Shown piece after piece: positions 18,776-27,982 of a stretch of DNA of 64,000 nucleotides; position 1 is the stretch's first letter, and the number at the start of each line of letters is the position of its first letter. The DNA lies in contig JACRPC010000013.1 in assembly GCA_016214125.1 (NCBI GenBank), positions 1-64,000 of the forward strand, written 5' to 3'. Made by a program: the position numbers and the translations under genes. Origin of the DNA: Rhodospirillales bacterium. Lineage in GTDB: Bacteria; Pseudomonadota; Alphaproteobacteria; Rhodospirillales; WMHbin7. The notes under the pieces are model-generated. The model did not search any database. It was not told the origin of the DNA and was given only the letters and a program-made list of their open reading frames with translations.

Positions 18776-19573
18776 ATGATGGCCTCCCTGGCGATTCCCT
18801 TTCCGGCCATCGATCCGGTGCTGATCCAACTGGGGCCGTTCGCGGTGCGCTGGTACGCCTTGGCCTACATCGCCGGGCTCGTGCTCGGCTGGCGTTATAT
18901 GCGCGCCCTATCCGCCCGCCCGCCCGCGGTCCTTAGCCTGGAGCGCCTCGACGATCTTTTGGTCTGGGTCACGCTGGGCGTGGTGCTGGGCGGAAGGCTG
19001 GGTTACGTGCTGTTCTACAAGCCGCTCTACTTTCTCGCCCATCCGCTCGAAGTCGTTTTTCTCTGGCAGGGCGGCATGTCGTTCCATGGCGGTGCCCTGG
19101 GCGTGATCGCCGCCACCGCGCTCTTTTGTCGCAAGCATCGACTCGCCTTTCTGGCGGTGACCGATCTGGTGGCCTGCGCGGTGCCGATCGGGCTTGGGCT
19201 GGGGCGGATCGCCAATTTCATCAATGGCGAATTGTTCGGCCGGGCCAGCGACGCCCCTTGGGCGATGGTCTTTCCCCATGGCGGCCCCTTGGCCCGCCAT
19301 CCCAGCCAGCTTTACGAGGCCCTGCTGGAAGGGCTGGCGCTCTTTGTCGCCCTGGCCTGGCTGTGGCGGAAGGAAGCTCTGCGGCGGCGGATCGGCTGGC
19401 TGTCGGGCGCCTTTCTGGTCGGCTACGGGTTGGCGCGCAGTCTGGCGGAATTCTTCCGCGAGCCCGACGCCCATATCGGCTTCCTGGTCGGCGGAGTCAC
19501 CATGGGCCAGATCTTGTCCCTGCCGATGATCGCGGCCGGCCTGTGGCTGATCGGGCGCGCCAAAACGCCGTGA
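18776..19573 (+). CDS. lgt: Prolipoprotein diacylglyceryl transferase
   Basis: 265 residues (or 264 from the adjacent ATG at 18779). An inner-membrane enzyme that moves diacylglyceryl from phosphatidylglycerol to the lipobox cysteine of prelipoproteins. About seven membrane segments, the [10 protein letters not shown] motif near residue 100 and the signature [14 protein letters not shown] with essential Arg and Asn are present, plus [13 protein letters not shown]. Its stop overlaps the GTG of the next gene, a common lgt-midA-pgeF arrangement in related bacteria. Several putative lipoproteins encoded in this window would be substrates. Confidence 0.96.
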   Translation: MMASLAIPFPAIDPVLIQLGPFAVRWYALAYIAGLVLGWRYMRALSARPPAVLSLERLDDLLVWVTLGVVLGGRLGYVLFYKPLYFLAHPLEVVFLWQGGMSFHGGALGVIAATALFCRKHRLAFLAVTDLVACAVPIGLGLGRIANFINGELFGRASDAPWAMVFPHGGPLARHPSQLYEALLEGLALFVALAWLWRKEALRRRIGWLSGAFLVGYGLARSLAEFFREPDAHIGFLVGGVTMGQILSLPMIAAGLWLIGRAKTP

Positions 19574-20640
19574 GCGAACCCGAATCGCTCGAAGCCCTTA
19601 TCGCCCGCCAAGGGCCGATCCCGGTCGAGCGATTCATGGGCTTGGCCAACGCCGCCTATTACGCCCAGGGCGCGGCGATCGGACGCGAGGGCGATTTCAT
19701 CACCGCGCCCGAAATCAGCCAGGTGTTCGGCGAGCTGATCGGCGCCTGGCTTTTTGCCCAATGGCAGGTCCTGGGCGCCCCCGATCCGGTGCGTGTTGTC
19801 GAGCTGGGGCCGGGTCGCGGCGCCTTGATCGCCGATCTTCTGCGGGTGGCGGCGCTGCGGCCCGCTTTCGCCAAGGCGATCGATCTTCATTTGGTGGAAA
19901 CCAGCAAGGCGCTACGCGCCCGCCAAAAACAGGCGTTGGGCGGCCGGCCGGCGCGCTGGCACGATTCCTTCGACGAGGTGCCCGAAGGGCCGCTTTTGCT
20001 GGTCGCCAACGAGTTTCTCGACGCCCTGCCCGTTCGCCAATGGGTGCGGCGCGAGGATGGCTGGCGCGAACGCCTGGTGGGCGTGGCCGATGGCCGGCTG
20101 GCCTTTCAAGAATCGCCCGATCCCGATCCGGGGGCACCCGCGATCCTCGCTTCGGCGCACCAAGCCGCGCCCCTGGGCGTCATCGTCGAACATTGCCCCA
20201 CCGCCCACGCGCTGATCGCCAAAATCGCCCAGCGCATCGCCCGGGCGGGTGGTTATGCCCTGTTCATCGATTACGGCCCGGCCGCAAGCGCGCCCGGCGA
20301 TTCCTTGCAGGCGGTGCGCCGGCACCGGCCGGCGCCGATCTTGGAAAGGCCCGGCCGGGCCGATCTCACCGCCCATGTCGATTTCCAGGCCCTGGCGGAA
20401 ACGGCCGGCCTTGCCGGCGTCGCGGTCTTCGGGCCGCTCGGTCAGGGAGTCTGGCTCGAGCGCTTGGGAATCGTGCTGCGCACCCAGGCGCTGATCGCCC
20501 GGGCGCCGCCCGATACGGCGCACGCCCTGGCCCGGGCAACCCAACGCTTGATCGCGCCCACGGAAATGGGCACTCTGTTCAAAACAATGGCGCTAGCGCC
20601 GAAGACAAGTCCGCCGCCGCCGGGTTACGAGGTATCATGA
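19570..20640 (+). CDS. SAM-dependent methyltransferase of the MidA/NDUFAF7 family
   Basis: 356 residues from the GTG at 19570, which overlaps the lgt stop; upstream in-frame sequence is the shadow of lgt. The SAM-binding motif is [17 protein letters not shown] near residue 80, followed by [14 protein letters not shown] and ALFIDYGP, all typical of the family (Pfam Methyltransf_28). Human NDUFAF7 dimethylates an arginine of complex I subunit NDUFS2; whether the bacterial protein does the same is inferred. It overlaps pgeF by four bases. Confidence 0.92.
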   Translation: MSEPESLEALIARQGPIPVERFMGLANAAYYAQGAAIGREGDFITAPEISQVFGELIGAWLFAQWQVLGAPDPVRVVELGPGRGALIADLLRVAALRPAFAKAIDLHLVETSKALRARQKQALGGRPARWHDSFDEVPEGPLLLVANEFLDALPVRQWVRREDGWRERLVGVADGRLAFQESPDPDPGAPAILASAHQAAPLGVIVEHCPTAHALIAKIAQRIARAGGYALFIDYGPAASAPGDSLQAVRRHRPAPILERPGRADLTAHVDFQALAETAGLAGVAVFGPLGQGVWLERLGIVLRTQALIARAPPDTAHALARATQRLIAPTEMGTLFKTMALAPKTSPPPPGYEVS

Positions 20641-21404
20641 TCACCGTATCGACCTTGAACGAGGTCAGCCGGGTCCGCCACGCCTTCTTCACCCGCTCGG
20701 GCGGATCGAGCGAGGGCGTCTATGCCGGCTTGAATTGCGGCTTCGGTTCGGGCGACGACCCGGTCCGGGTGGCATCGAACCGCGCCGTCGCCATGGCCAG
20801 GCTCGAACAGGGGCCGAACGCCCTGGTTACGGTCCGCCAGGAACACACCAACACCGTCCTGGTGGTCGACAAGCCCTTTCCGCACGACCAGGCGCCGGTG
20901 GCCGATGCGCTGGTGACCAAGCGGGTCAATCTGGTGCTGGGCGTGCTGACCGCCGATTGCGCGCCGGTCCTGCTGGCCGATGGGCGGGGCCGCGTGGTGG
21001 CGGCCGTCCATGCCGGTTGGCGGGGCGCGCTGGCCGGCGTCGTCGATGCGGCGATCGTCGCCATGGAAGGGCTGGGCGCCAAGCGGGCGCGCATCGTGGC
21101 CGCCATCGGGCCCTCGATCTCGCGCCGCTCCTACGAGGTGGGGCCGGAATTCCCGGCGCCCTTCCTGACCGAGGATGCCGACAACGCCGAATTCTTCCGC
21201 GAATCGCCACGAGCCGGGCGCTATCTGTTCGATCTGCCCGGCTATCTGGCGCGCCGTCTGGCCCGCATCGGGGTGTCCGACGTCGCCACCACGCCCTGCG
21301 ACACCTGCATCGAGGCGGACCGCTTCTACAGCTATCGCCGCTCGGTGATGGCCGGCGACGCGGCCTATGGCCGGCAATTGTCGGCGATCGTTCTCGAACC
21401 CTGA
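20637..21404 (+). CDS. pgeF: Peptidoglycan editing factor / multicopper-oxidase-like laccase-domain protein
   Basis: 255 residues starting in an ATGA overlap with the methyltransferase gene and preceded by GAGG. It has the DUF152 (CNF1/YfiH-like) signature residues: VRQEHTNTV, LTADCAPVLLAD and VAAVHAGWRGALAGVV, the metal-binding His and Cys positions. In E. coli the orthologue YfiH removes misincorporated L-Ser from UDP-MurNAc precursors; relatives show purine nucleoside phosphorylase or laccase activity. The C-terminal CDTCIEADRFYSYRR is also typical. Confidence 0.93.
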   Translation: MITVSTLNEVSRVRHAFFTRSGGSSEGVYAGLNCGFGSGDDPVRVASNRAVAMARLEQGPNALVTVRQEHTNTVLVVDKPFPHDQAPVADALVTKRVNLVLGVLTADCAPVLLADGRGRVVAAVHAGWRGALAGVVDAAIVAMEGLGAKRARIVAAIGPSISRRSYEVGPEFPAPFLTEDADNAEFFRESPRAGRYLFDLPGYLARRLARIGVSDVATTPCDTCIEADRFYSYRRSVMAGDAAYGRQLSAIVLEP

Positions 21405-22258
21405 TGCGCCTGGTCCTCGCGCTTCTGGCCGGATTGATCGCCGGCTGCGCGCCGCAATTGCCGCGCCCCTTCGAGCATGTCGAGACCAATCCGCTGCTCG
21501 ATCTCGACGACCGGGCCGGGCTGTTCCTGGTGCCCGATCCCTTGGCGCCGCCCGCGCTGGGTCCGGCCCTCGTCAAGGCGCTGGCCAAACACGAGGTGGC
21601 GCTGGCGCTCGATCTTGCCCATCCCCAGGCCCAGCGCCTGGGCCTTCGGGTGGTCGAGGAGGCGGAGTCGGGCGATAAGCTGGCGCTCATGCTTTATTGG
21701 GAAATCACCGACCGCGAGGGCTTGGCGGTCGGTCACCATGATCAGCCCTTTCAGGTTTCCCTTAAGGCCTGGCGGGCGGGCGAGGAGGCGCTCGTCAAGG
21801 CGATCGCCAGCGAAGCGGCGCCCAAATTGGCCGAACTCCTGCGCGTCCGCGAGGACCAGCCGGCGGTGCCGCCCGAAGCGGCCAAGCCGCGTCTGGTGAT
21901 CGAGCCGATCGAGGGCGCGCCCGGTGACGGCGCCCGCTCGCTTAGGCTGGCGCTGTCGGCGCTCTTGCGCCAGGCGGGACTGGTGATGGTCGATGCTAGC
22001 TCGGACGAGGAGGCCGATTTCCATCTGGTCGGCCGGGCGGCGATCGCGCGAACCGCCAAGGATGCCGAACGTCTCGACCTCTCCTGGACCCTGTTCGATT
22101 CCTCGGGCGCCGAGCTGGGCACCGTCGATCAAGGAGCGCCGATCGAAGCGAAAAAGCTGGACGGTGCCTGGGGCGGGCTGGCTTACGACATTGCCCTGGG
22201 CGCCGCCCATGGGCTGGTCGATCTCATCCAGCGCAGCCAGAACGCCGCCAAGCCTTGA
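21404..22258 (+). CDS. Putative lipoprotein of the lgt operon
   Basis: 284 residues starting in a TGATG overlap with pgeF. It has a short lipoprotein signal (MRLVLALLAGLIAGC, Cys15). The mature part has a repeated alpha/beta character (for example QRLGLRVVEEAESGDKLALMLYWEITD) and a segment ADFHLVGRAAIARTAKDAERLDLSWTLFDSSG resembling lipoproteins that carry a TolB- or CsgG-like N-terminal fold; I cannot assign a family. Its place at the end of hldD-lgt-midA-pgeF suggests an envelope role. Confidence 0.78.
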   Translation: MRLVLALLAGLIAGCAPQLPRPFEHVETNPLLDLDDRAGLFLVPDPLAPPALGPALVKALAKHEVALALDLAHPQAQRLGLRVVEEAESGDKLALMLYWEITDREGLAVGHHDQPFQVSLKAWRAGEEALVKAIASEAAPKLAELLRVREDQPAVPPEAAKPRLVIEPIEGAPGDGARSLRLALSALLRQAGLVMVDASSDEEADFHLVGRAAIARTAKDAERLDLSWTLFDSSGAELGTVDQGAPIEAKKLDGAWGGLAYDIALGAAHGLVDLIQRSQNAAKP

Positions 22259-22290
22259 CCCTTTGCCCCGCCGCCTGCTAGGGCTTGGGC

Positions 22291-22722
22291 ATGAGCCTGA
22301 CCGCCCAGATTCCCCATCTCACCGCCGCCCTCAACGGTCTGGCGAGCCTGCTGCTGATCGCCGCCTTCCTGGCCATCCGCGCCAAGAATCGGCTTTTGCA
22401 TCGGCGCCTGATGCTGTCGGCGCTTGCCGCCTCGGGCTTGTTCCTGCTCTTCTATCTCGTCTACCACTTCACCCAGCCGATCTTCGTCTTCGCCGGCCAG
22501 GGTTGGGTGCGGCCGATCTATTACGCCCTGCTGATCAGTCATGTGCTGCTGGCGATCGTCGCTTTGCCGCTCATCGTGCTCGCCTTGCAGCGTGCCCGGC
22601 GCGGCCAGTTCGAGCGCCACAAGCCCTTGGCCCGCATCACCTTGCCGATCTGGCTCTACGTCTCGGTGACCGGCCTGGTGGTCTACGCGCTCCTCTATCA
22701 CCTCTACCCGCCGCCCGCCTGA
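22291..22722 (+). CDS. DUF420 family membrane protein
   Basis: 143 residues from the ATG at 22291. Four membrane segments with family-typical features: HLTAALNGLASLLLIAAFLAIR, HRRLMLSALAASGLFLLFYLVYH, the conserved RPIYYALLISHVLLA and HKPLARITLPIWLYVSVTGLVVYALLYHL. DUF420 proteins often accompany heme-copper oxidase genes and may be small accessory subunits or assembly factors. The stop overlaps the start of the oxidase-like subunit I gene (TGATG). Confidence 0.88.
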   Translation: MSLTAQIPHLTAALNGLASLLLIAAFLAIRAKNRLLHRRLMLSALAASGLFLLFYLVYHFTQPIFVFAGQGWVRPIYYALLISHVLLAIVALPLIVLALQRARRGQFERHKPLARITLPIWLYVSVTGLVVYALLYHLYPPPA

Positions 22723-24104
22723 TGGCCGATCCGCTTCTCGAACGTCTGCACGAGGCGCTCGCCCGCTCGGGCCTGAAGCGCGAGGCCCGCGCCTGGGCGC
22801 TCCTGGCCGCCTGGGCCCTGGCGGTGGCCGGGCTGTTCGCGCTGCTCTTGGCGCTGGCGCGCACCCCGGTCGTCCAAGACCTTCTTCCCTGGCGGGGCGA
22901 CGGCTTCTTCCGCAAGGCGCTGGTCACCCATGTCGATTTTTCCTTCGTGGTCTGGTTTCTGGCGCTGCTGGGAGTGCTGCTCGCCTTCGCCGCCGCCCTT
23001 TTGCCCAAGGCCGGTCCGGCCGGCGCGATCCTGGGCCGCATCGCGGTCGGGCTGGGAATCCTGGCCTTCTTTCTGATGGCGCTGCCGGCGCTTCTCGATC
23101 GCGGCCTGCCGGCCTTGAACAATTACGTGCCGGTGCTGGAAGACCCGATCTTCATGGCCGGACTGGTCGCCCTGTTCCTGGCGCTGGGTCTGGTATCGGC
23201 GCGGCTGCTGGCCGGGATGGTTCGCCCTGAGCGGGCGCGCGACGAGCTGGCCCTGGCCGGGGCGGCGGCGGCGCTGGCGATTCTGGTTTCGCTACTCTGC
23301 TTCCTGATCGCGCTCGGGCAATTGCCCAAGGGGCTCGATCCCGCCAATTGGGCCGAACATCTGTTCTGGGGCGGCGGCCATGTGCTGCAATTCGCCTATA
23401 CGATTCTGCTCGTCGCCATCTGGCAGGTTCTGTCCCGCCTGGCTTTCGACCAGCCGGCGCTGTCGCCCGCCCTCTATCGCGCCGCCCTATTCGCCTTCCT
23501 CCCTTTCATCCTGGCGGCGCCGTTCTTCTACGCCCGCCATCCGATCCTGTCCCTGGAATTGAAGAACGCCTTCGCCGACCTGTTCCTCTATGGGCTGGTC
23601 CTGCCCTCGCTGGTCGCCGGGCTGGGCGTGCTGACATGCTGGCGCCAACGCACCCAGCCGGGCGGTGCCGCCGGCCTGGCGTTGATTCTCTCGGTGCTGC
23701 TCTACGGCCTGGGCGGATTGGCCGGCTACACGCTTGGCCCCAACGACACCCGCATTCCCGCCCATTATCACGCCGTCATCGGCGGCGTGAATCTGGCGGC
23801 GATGGGCTTCTATTACGCCGTTCTCCTGCCGCTCTTGGGCCGCCCGATCCTGGGGCGAAAGAAAATGGCGGTCTCGCTCGGACTTTACGGGCTGGGCCAG
23901 TTCCTCTGGACCGCCGGCATGTTCCTGGCCGGCCTCTTGGGCGTGGCGCGCAAGACCGCCGGGGCGGCGCAGGGCCTGGACAGCGCGCCCAAAACGATCG
24001 CCATGACGGTGATGGGGGTGGGCGGGGTGATGGCGGTGGCGGGCGGCGTGCTGTTCGTGGCGCTCATTCTCTATGGCCTGCTGGCCAAACGGAGCCGGCC
24101 ATGA
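22722..24104 (+). CDS. Divergent heme-copper oxidase-like subunit I
   Basis: 460 residues, about 12 membrane segments. Recognisable elements: H70 (VTHVDFSFVVW, low-spin heme ligand of helix II), H220 in WGGGHVLQFAY (first CuB ligand) and HYHAVIGGVN with H348 and H350 (high- and low-spin heme ligands of helix X). Ordinary oxidases have a His-His pair about 50 residues after the first CuB ligand; here only one His occurs there (ARHPIL, H273). The copper-site ligand set therefore looks incomplete, as described for some NO-reductase-type relatives. It sits in a DUF420 - subunit I - CuA subunit II operon with stop/start overlaps on both sides. Confidence 0.85.
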   Translation: MADPLLERLHEALARSGLKREARAWALLAAWALAVAGLFALLLALARTPVVQDLLPWRGDGFFRKALVTHVDFSFVVWFLALLGVLLAFAAALLPKAGPAGAILGRIAVGLGILAFFLMALPALLDRGLPALNNYVPVLEDPIFMAGLVALFLALGLVSARLLAGMVRPERARDELALAGAAAALAILVSLLCFLIALGQLPKGLDPANWAEHLFWGGGHVLQFAYTILLVAIWQVLSRLAFDQPALSPALYRAALFAFLPFILAAPFFYARHPILSLELKNAFADLFLYGLVLPSLVAGLGVLTCWRQRTQPGGAAGLALILSVLLYGLGGLAGYTLGPNDTRIPAHYHAVIGGVNLAAMGFYYAVLLPLLGRPILGRKKMAVSLGLYGLGQFLWTAGMFLAGLLGVARKTAGAAQGLDSAPKTIAMTVMGVGGVMAVAGGVLFVALILYGLLAKRSRP

Positions 24105-24580
24105 GGCAGCGCCTGATCGCCACCTTGATCGCGGTATTGTCCATGGTCCTGCTGGCGGTCATGCCGGCCTGGTGGCGCCAGCCCAAGGGCCTGTCCTATG
24201 CGCTTGACCCCGACCAATTCGCGGCTCGGACCGAGGCGATGGCGAAGGCCCATGCCAGCGGCCGAAGCACCGAGACCGGCCAGCCGATCGTGCGCCCGCC
24301 CGAAGGCGATGTGTACCTGATGGCGCGGCGCTGGAGCTGGTATCCGGTTTTGGAATTGGAGGCGGGGCGCCGCTACCGTCTGCATGTGGCGAGCCAGGAC
24401 GTGGTGCACGGCTTCCACCTCTCCTTGAACGATGCCGAGCGCCTCTTGGTGCCCGGCCGGGTCGAGGTGGTGACGGTGCGGGCCGAAAAACCCGGCCGCT
24501 TCGCCATCGTCTGTTCCGATTATTGCGGGCTCGAGCATAACGGCATGCAGGCGCCGCTGTTGGTGACCGACAAACCCTAA
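24101..24580 (+). CDS. Cytochrome c oxidase subunit II-like CuA protein
   Basis: 159 residues: one N-terminal membrane anchor (LIATLIAVLSMVLLAVMPAWW) and a periplasmic cupredoxin domain. The CuA ligands are complete: H103 (VVHGFHL), C138 and C142 (CSDYCG), H146 and M149 (LEHNGM). Asp replaces the usual Glu between the cysteines, which ligates through its backbone in known structures. It should accept electrons from a soluble c-type cytochrome and pass them to subunit I. Only one anchor helix is present, as in ba3-type subunit II. It overlaps subunit I by ATGA. Confidence 0.92.
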   Translation: MRQRLIATLIAVLSMVLLAVMPAWWRQPKGLSYALDPDQFAARTEAMAKAHASGRSTETGQPIVRPPEGDVYLMARRWSWYPVLELEAGRRYRLHVASQDVVHGFHLSLNDAERLLVPGRVEVVTVRAEKPGRFAIVCSDYCGLEHNGMQAPLLVTDKP

Positions 24581-25350
24581 GCGCCTTTTTCCACCCGTCC
24601 CACCCGCCAGAGCGCCCAGCTCAAGGCCAGCACCGCCCAGCCGCCGGCCACCGCCAGCGCGGTGAGATAGGCCGGGCTGGCGAACAGGGCCGCCGGTGCG
24701 GCGTAGAAGGGGGCGCGGATCAGTTCGAGCGCGTGGCTCACCGGATTGACGACCATCAGCGCGTAAAGCCAGGCCGGCGCACCGGTGACCGGGAACAGCG
24801 CGCCCGACAGCATCCAAAGCGGCATCAGGAAGACCATCATCACCGCATGGAAGCCCGAGGTGCTGGAGAGGCCCCAGGCGATGGCGAAACCCAAGGCGGT
24901 GAAGCCGACCGAGGCCAGCACCATGCCCATCAGCAAGAGAACCGCCCCGCCCGGCGAGGGGATCAATCCCAAAAAGGGCGCCGCCAGCAGCAAGAGCACG
25001 GCCTGGAAGAGGGCGATGAGCGCGGCGCCGCTCACCTTGCCCAGCACGATGGCCAGCCGCGACACCGGCGCCACCAGCACGCCTTGCAAGAATCCCTGGT
25101 CGCGGTCCTCGATCACCGTGATGCAGGAGAAGATGCTGGCAAACAGGAGCAGCATGAGAAGCGCGCCGGGAAAGAAATATTCGAGATAGGTCATGCCCTC
25201 CAATCCGGCCGAGCGGAAGGAAGGCGTGAAACCGGCGCCCAGGAACAGCCAGAACAGAAGCGGCTGGCCGACCGAGCCCACCACCCGCGAAGGCTGGCGC
25301 AGGAAGCGCACCAATTCCCGTTTGGCCAGAGCGGCGGCGACCCGAATCAT
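24577..25350 (-). CDS. ABC-2 type transporter permease
   Basis: 257 residues from the ATG at 25350; upstream in-frame sequence is a shadow of the ATPase gene. It has six membrane segments and the ABC-2 signature VIEDRDQGFLQGVLVAPVSR between the second and third, as in NodJ/YadH/DrrB-type exporters. It pairs with the ATPase gene (four-base overlap). It converges on the CuA subunit gene, sharing its last four bases. Substrate unknown; similar pairs export lipids, antibiotics or metals, and some accompany oxidase genes. Confidence 0.9.
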   Translation of the reverse strand: MIRVAAALAKRELVRFLRQPSRVVGSVGQPLLFWLFLGAGFTPSFRSAGLEGMTYLEYFFPGALLMLLLFASIFSCITVIEDRDQGFLQGVLVAPVSRLAIVLGKVSGAALIALFQAVLLLLAAPFLGLIPSPGGAVLLLMGMVLASVGFTALGFAIAWGLSSTSGFHAVMMVFLMPLWMLSGALFPVTGAPAWLYALMVVNPVSHALELIRAPFYAAPAALFASPAYLTALAVAGGWAVLALSWALWRVGRVEKGA

Positions 25351-26306
25351 CGCGGCCCCCCTTGCGGTCCGGCGCCGGCCGGGCCGGTGATGTGGATGAA
25401 GACGTCTTCCAAATCGGGCGGCTTGATGGCGACGCTGGCGATCTCGGGCCGGTAGCGATCGAGAATCCGTTCCAAGAGCGCCAGGCTCTGGCTGGGCTCG
25501 ATCTCTTCCAGCCGCACTTCGGCCTCGTGGACGCACATCATTTTGGGCGCGAATTCGGCCTTGATGCGGGCGCCCAGGCTTTGCGGATCGGCGCATTGAA
25601 TGACCAGCATCTCGCTGCCCAGCCGGGCGCGCAGCGCCGCGGGATGGTCGTAGGCGAGCAGGCGCCCGTCCTTCAAGATCGCCACCTTGTCGGCGTCCTC
25701 GGCCTCGGCGAAAATGTGGCTGGTCATCAAGATGGTAAGCCCCATCGTCTTGTGCAGCCGGTGCAGGGCGTCCAGGAAGGCCTTGCGGCTGGCCGGATCG
25801 AGCCCGGTGGTCGGCTCGTCGAGCAGCAGCAGGCGGGGCCTTGAGAGCAGGCACTTCACCAGCTCGAGCTGACGGGCCAGACCGCCCGACAGGGTGTCGA
25901 CCCGCTCGTGATGGCGCTCGCGGATGGCGGTCCAATTTTCGGCCTCGGCCAGGCGAGCGTCGAATTCGGCGCCCGAGAGTCCATAAAGCGCGCCTTGCAG
26001 GCGCAAATTCTCGATCACCGAAAGATGCCGGTCGACCGCCGGGCTTTGGAAGACCACGCCCATCAGGGCGCGGGCGCGGGTGGGATCGGCGAACAGATCG
26101 GCGCCGCCGATTTCGATCGTGCCCTGGCTGGGACGCAGAAGGCCGCAGAGAATCCGAAACAGCGTCGATTTGCCGCTGCCGTTGGGGCCGGAGAGAATGG
26201 CGAAACAGCCGGGATCGACGACCAGATCAAGCCCGGCCAGCGCTTGCCGGGGCGGCTGGCGACGGGTTCCGGGATAGGTGTGGGAAAGCGCCTTGATCGC
26301 GATCAT
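25347..26306 (-). CDS. ABC transporter ATP-binding protein
   Basis: 319 residues. Walker A LSGPNGSGKSTLF near residue 40, signature LSGGLARQLELVK near 138, Walker B LLLLDEPTTGLDP and the switch histidine in TSHIFAEAEDADKVAIL. A C-terminal extension of about 90 residues (ECADPQ-like beta strands ending EDVFIHITG) is typical of CcmA/NatA/DrrA-type exporters. Encoded just ahead of its permease with a four-base overlap, forming a two-gene exporter unit. Confidence 0.92.
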   Translation of the reverse strand: MIAIKALSHTYPGTRRQPPRQALAGLDLVVDPGCFAILSGPNGSGKSTLFRILCGLLRPSQGTIEIGGADLFADPTRARALMGVVFQSPAVDRHLSVIENLRLQGALYGLSGAEFDARLAEAENWTAIRERHHERVDTLSGGLARQLELVKCLLSRPRLLLLDEPTTGLDPASRKAFLDALHRLHKTMGLTILMTSHIFAEAEDADKVAILKDGRLLAYDHPAALRARLGSEMLVIQCADPQSLGARIKAEFAPKMMCVHEAEVRLEEIEPSQSLALLERILDRYRPEIASVAIKPPDLEDVFIHITGPAGAGPQGGPR

Positions 26307-26366
26307 GCGGGGCCGAGACTACCCCCGCCCGCGCCCCTCCGGCAAGGCCAAGAATGGAAGGGCTTT

Positions 26367-27395
26367 TCAGGCCTTGGCGCCACCCTCGTACCAGGCCTTG
26401 GACCGGGTGACGATCGCCACCACCGACAGCATCACCGGCACCTCGATCAAGACGCCGACCACGGTGGCCAGCGCGGCGCCCGATTGGAAGCCGAACAGGC
26501 TGATGGCGGCCGCCACCGCCAGTTCGAAGAAATTCGACGCCCCGATCAGGGCCGAGGGTCCGGCCACGCAATGGGCCTCGCCCACAAGCTTGTTCAGCCC
26601 ATAGGCCAGGGCGGCGTTGAAATAGACCTGAAGGGTGATCGGCACCGCCAGGATGAGGATCACCAGGGGCTGGGCGATGATCGCCTCGCCCTGAAAGCCG
26701 AAGAGCAGCACCAAGGTCGCCAGGAGCGCCGCCAGCGACAGCGGCCCCAGCCGGGCCTGGACATGGGCCAAGGCTTCGGGGCCGCGCCCAAGCAGGGCCT
26801 TGCGCCAGGCCTGGGCGGCCAGCACCGGCACCACGATGTAAAGGACCACCGACAGCACCAGCGTGTCCCAGGGCACGGTGATCGCGGACAGGCCCAGGAG
26901 CAGGCCGACGATGGGGGCGAAGGCCACCACCATGATCAGATCGTTGAGCGCCACCTGCGAGAGGGTGAAATGCGGCTCGCCCTCCGACAGATTCGACCAG
27001 ACGAAGACCATGGCGGTGCAGGGCGCGGCGGCCAAGAGGATCAGCCCGGCGATGTAGCTGTCGATCTGCTGGGCGGGCAGCCAAGGGCGGAACAGGGTGG
27101 CGATGAACAGCCAGCCCAACAGCGCCATCGAGAAGGGCTTGACCGCCCAATTGACGAACAGGGTAACGCCGATGCCCCGCCAATGCTCGCGCACCCCGGC
27201 CAGGGCGGCGAAATCGATCTTCAAGAGCATCGGCACGATCATCAGCCAGACCAGCACCGCCACCGGCAGATTGACCCGGGCGATCTCGAGGGCGCCGATC
27301 GCCTGGAAGGGCTGCGGCCAGGCATGGCCCAAAGCCGTGCCGACGAGGATGCACAGCCCGACCCAAAGAGTGAGATAGCGTTCGAAGAATCCCAT
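26367..27395 (-). CDS. ACR3 family arsenite efflux transporter
   Basis: 342 residues from the ATG at 27395; the open frame extends upstream, but MGFFERYLTLWVGLCILVGTALG is the family-typical start. About ten membrane segments. The functional cysteine of ACR3 proteins is in LLAAAPCTAMVFVWSNL, and VNLPVAVLVWLMIVPMLLKIDF and VGLLIE-like end segments are conserved. It expels As(III) using the proton gradient. No arsC, arsR or arsH is adjacent, so it appears as a lone resistance gene. It is transcribed divergently from the tct operon across a 110-base gap. Confidence 0.93.
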   Translation of the reverse strand: MGFFERYLTLWVGLCILVGTALGHAWPQPFQAIGALEIARVNLPVAVLVWLMIVPMLLKIDFAALAGVREHWRGIGVTLFVNWAVKPFSMALLGWLFIATLFRPWLPAQQIDSYIAGLILLAAAPCTAMVFVWSNLSEGEPHFTLSQVALNDLIMVVAFAPIVGLLLGLSAITVPWDTLVLSVVLYIVVPVLAAQAWRKALLGRGPEALAHVQARLGPLSLAALLATLVLLFGFQGEAIIAQPLVILILAVPITLQVYFNAALAYGLNKLVGEAHCVAGPSALIGASNFFELAVAAAISLFGFQSGAALATVVGVLIEVPVMLSVVAIVTRSKAWYEGGAKA

Positions 27396-27505
27396 GGCGT
27401 TCTCCCTTAAGGGGTTTGGCGAAAGCGGGCAAGGCCAAGAATTGTGACAAATTGAAGTCGGCTTTACGTTGTGTGACGATGCGGATATCGCGCTAGGATC
27501 GGGCC

Positions 27506-27982
27506 ATGCCAAACAGCTCTCGACGTCCACGTCCGCGCCTGTCCAACGACCTGATGCTGGGCCTGCTGCTCCTGGCGGTGGCGGCGATCGGCTTTTCGGC
27601 CGGGACCGGGCTTAAGCTGGGTTCGGCCACCCGCATGGGGCCGGGCTATGTGCCGCTGCTGCTGTCCGGACTGCTGGCGATCCTGGGCGCCGCGCATGTC
27701 CTTCTTGGCCTGGCCCGGCCCGGCCCGCGCCCCGAGCGCCTCGATGCGAGGCCGTTCTTCTACATCCTGGCCGCCATCGCCTTCTTCATCTTCGGCGCCG
27801 AGCGGCTGGGGCTGATCGCCACCGTGGCCGGGGTGGTCTTCATCGCCGCGGTCGGCGATCGCCGCGCCCGCTGGCGCCCGCTTGCCCTTTGGGCGGCTTT
27901 CCTGGCGGTGGCGACAACCGGCCTGTTCGTCAATCTGCTGGGCGTGCCCTTGCCGGTTTGGCCGAAAGGCTGGGGCGGATGA
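27506..27982 (+). CDS. tctB: Tripartite tricarboxylate transporter, small membrane subunit TctB
   Basis: 158 residues, four membrane segments, with the family-typical GSATRMGPGYVPLLLSGLLAILG near residue 40. TctB is the small integral-membrane partner of TctA. It starts the operon tctB-tctA-tctC followed by an arylmalonate-decarboxylase-like gene. The stop overlaps the tctA start by four bases. Confidence 0.9.
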   Translation: MPNSSRRPRPRLSNDLMLGLLLLAVAAIGFSAGTGLKLGSATRMGPGYVPLLLSGLLAILGAAHVLLGLARPGPRPERLDARPFFYILAAIAFFIFGAERLGLIATVAGVVFIAAVGDRRARWRPLALWAAFLAVATTGLFVNLLGVPLPVWPKGWGG

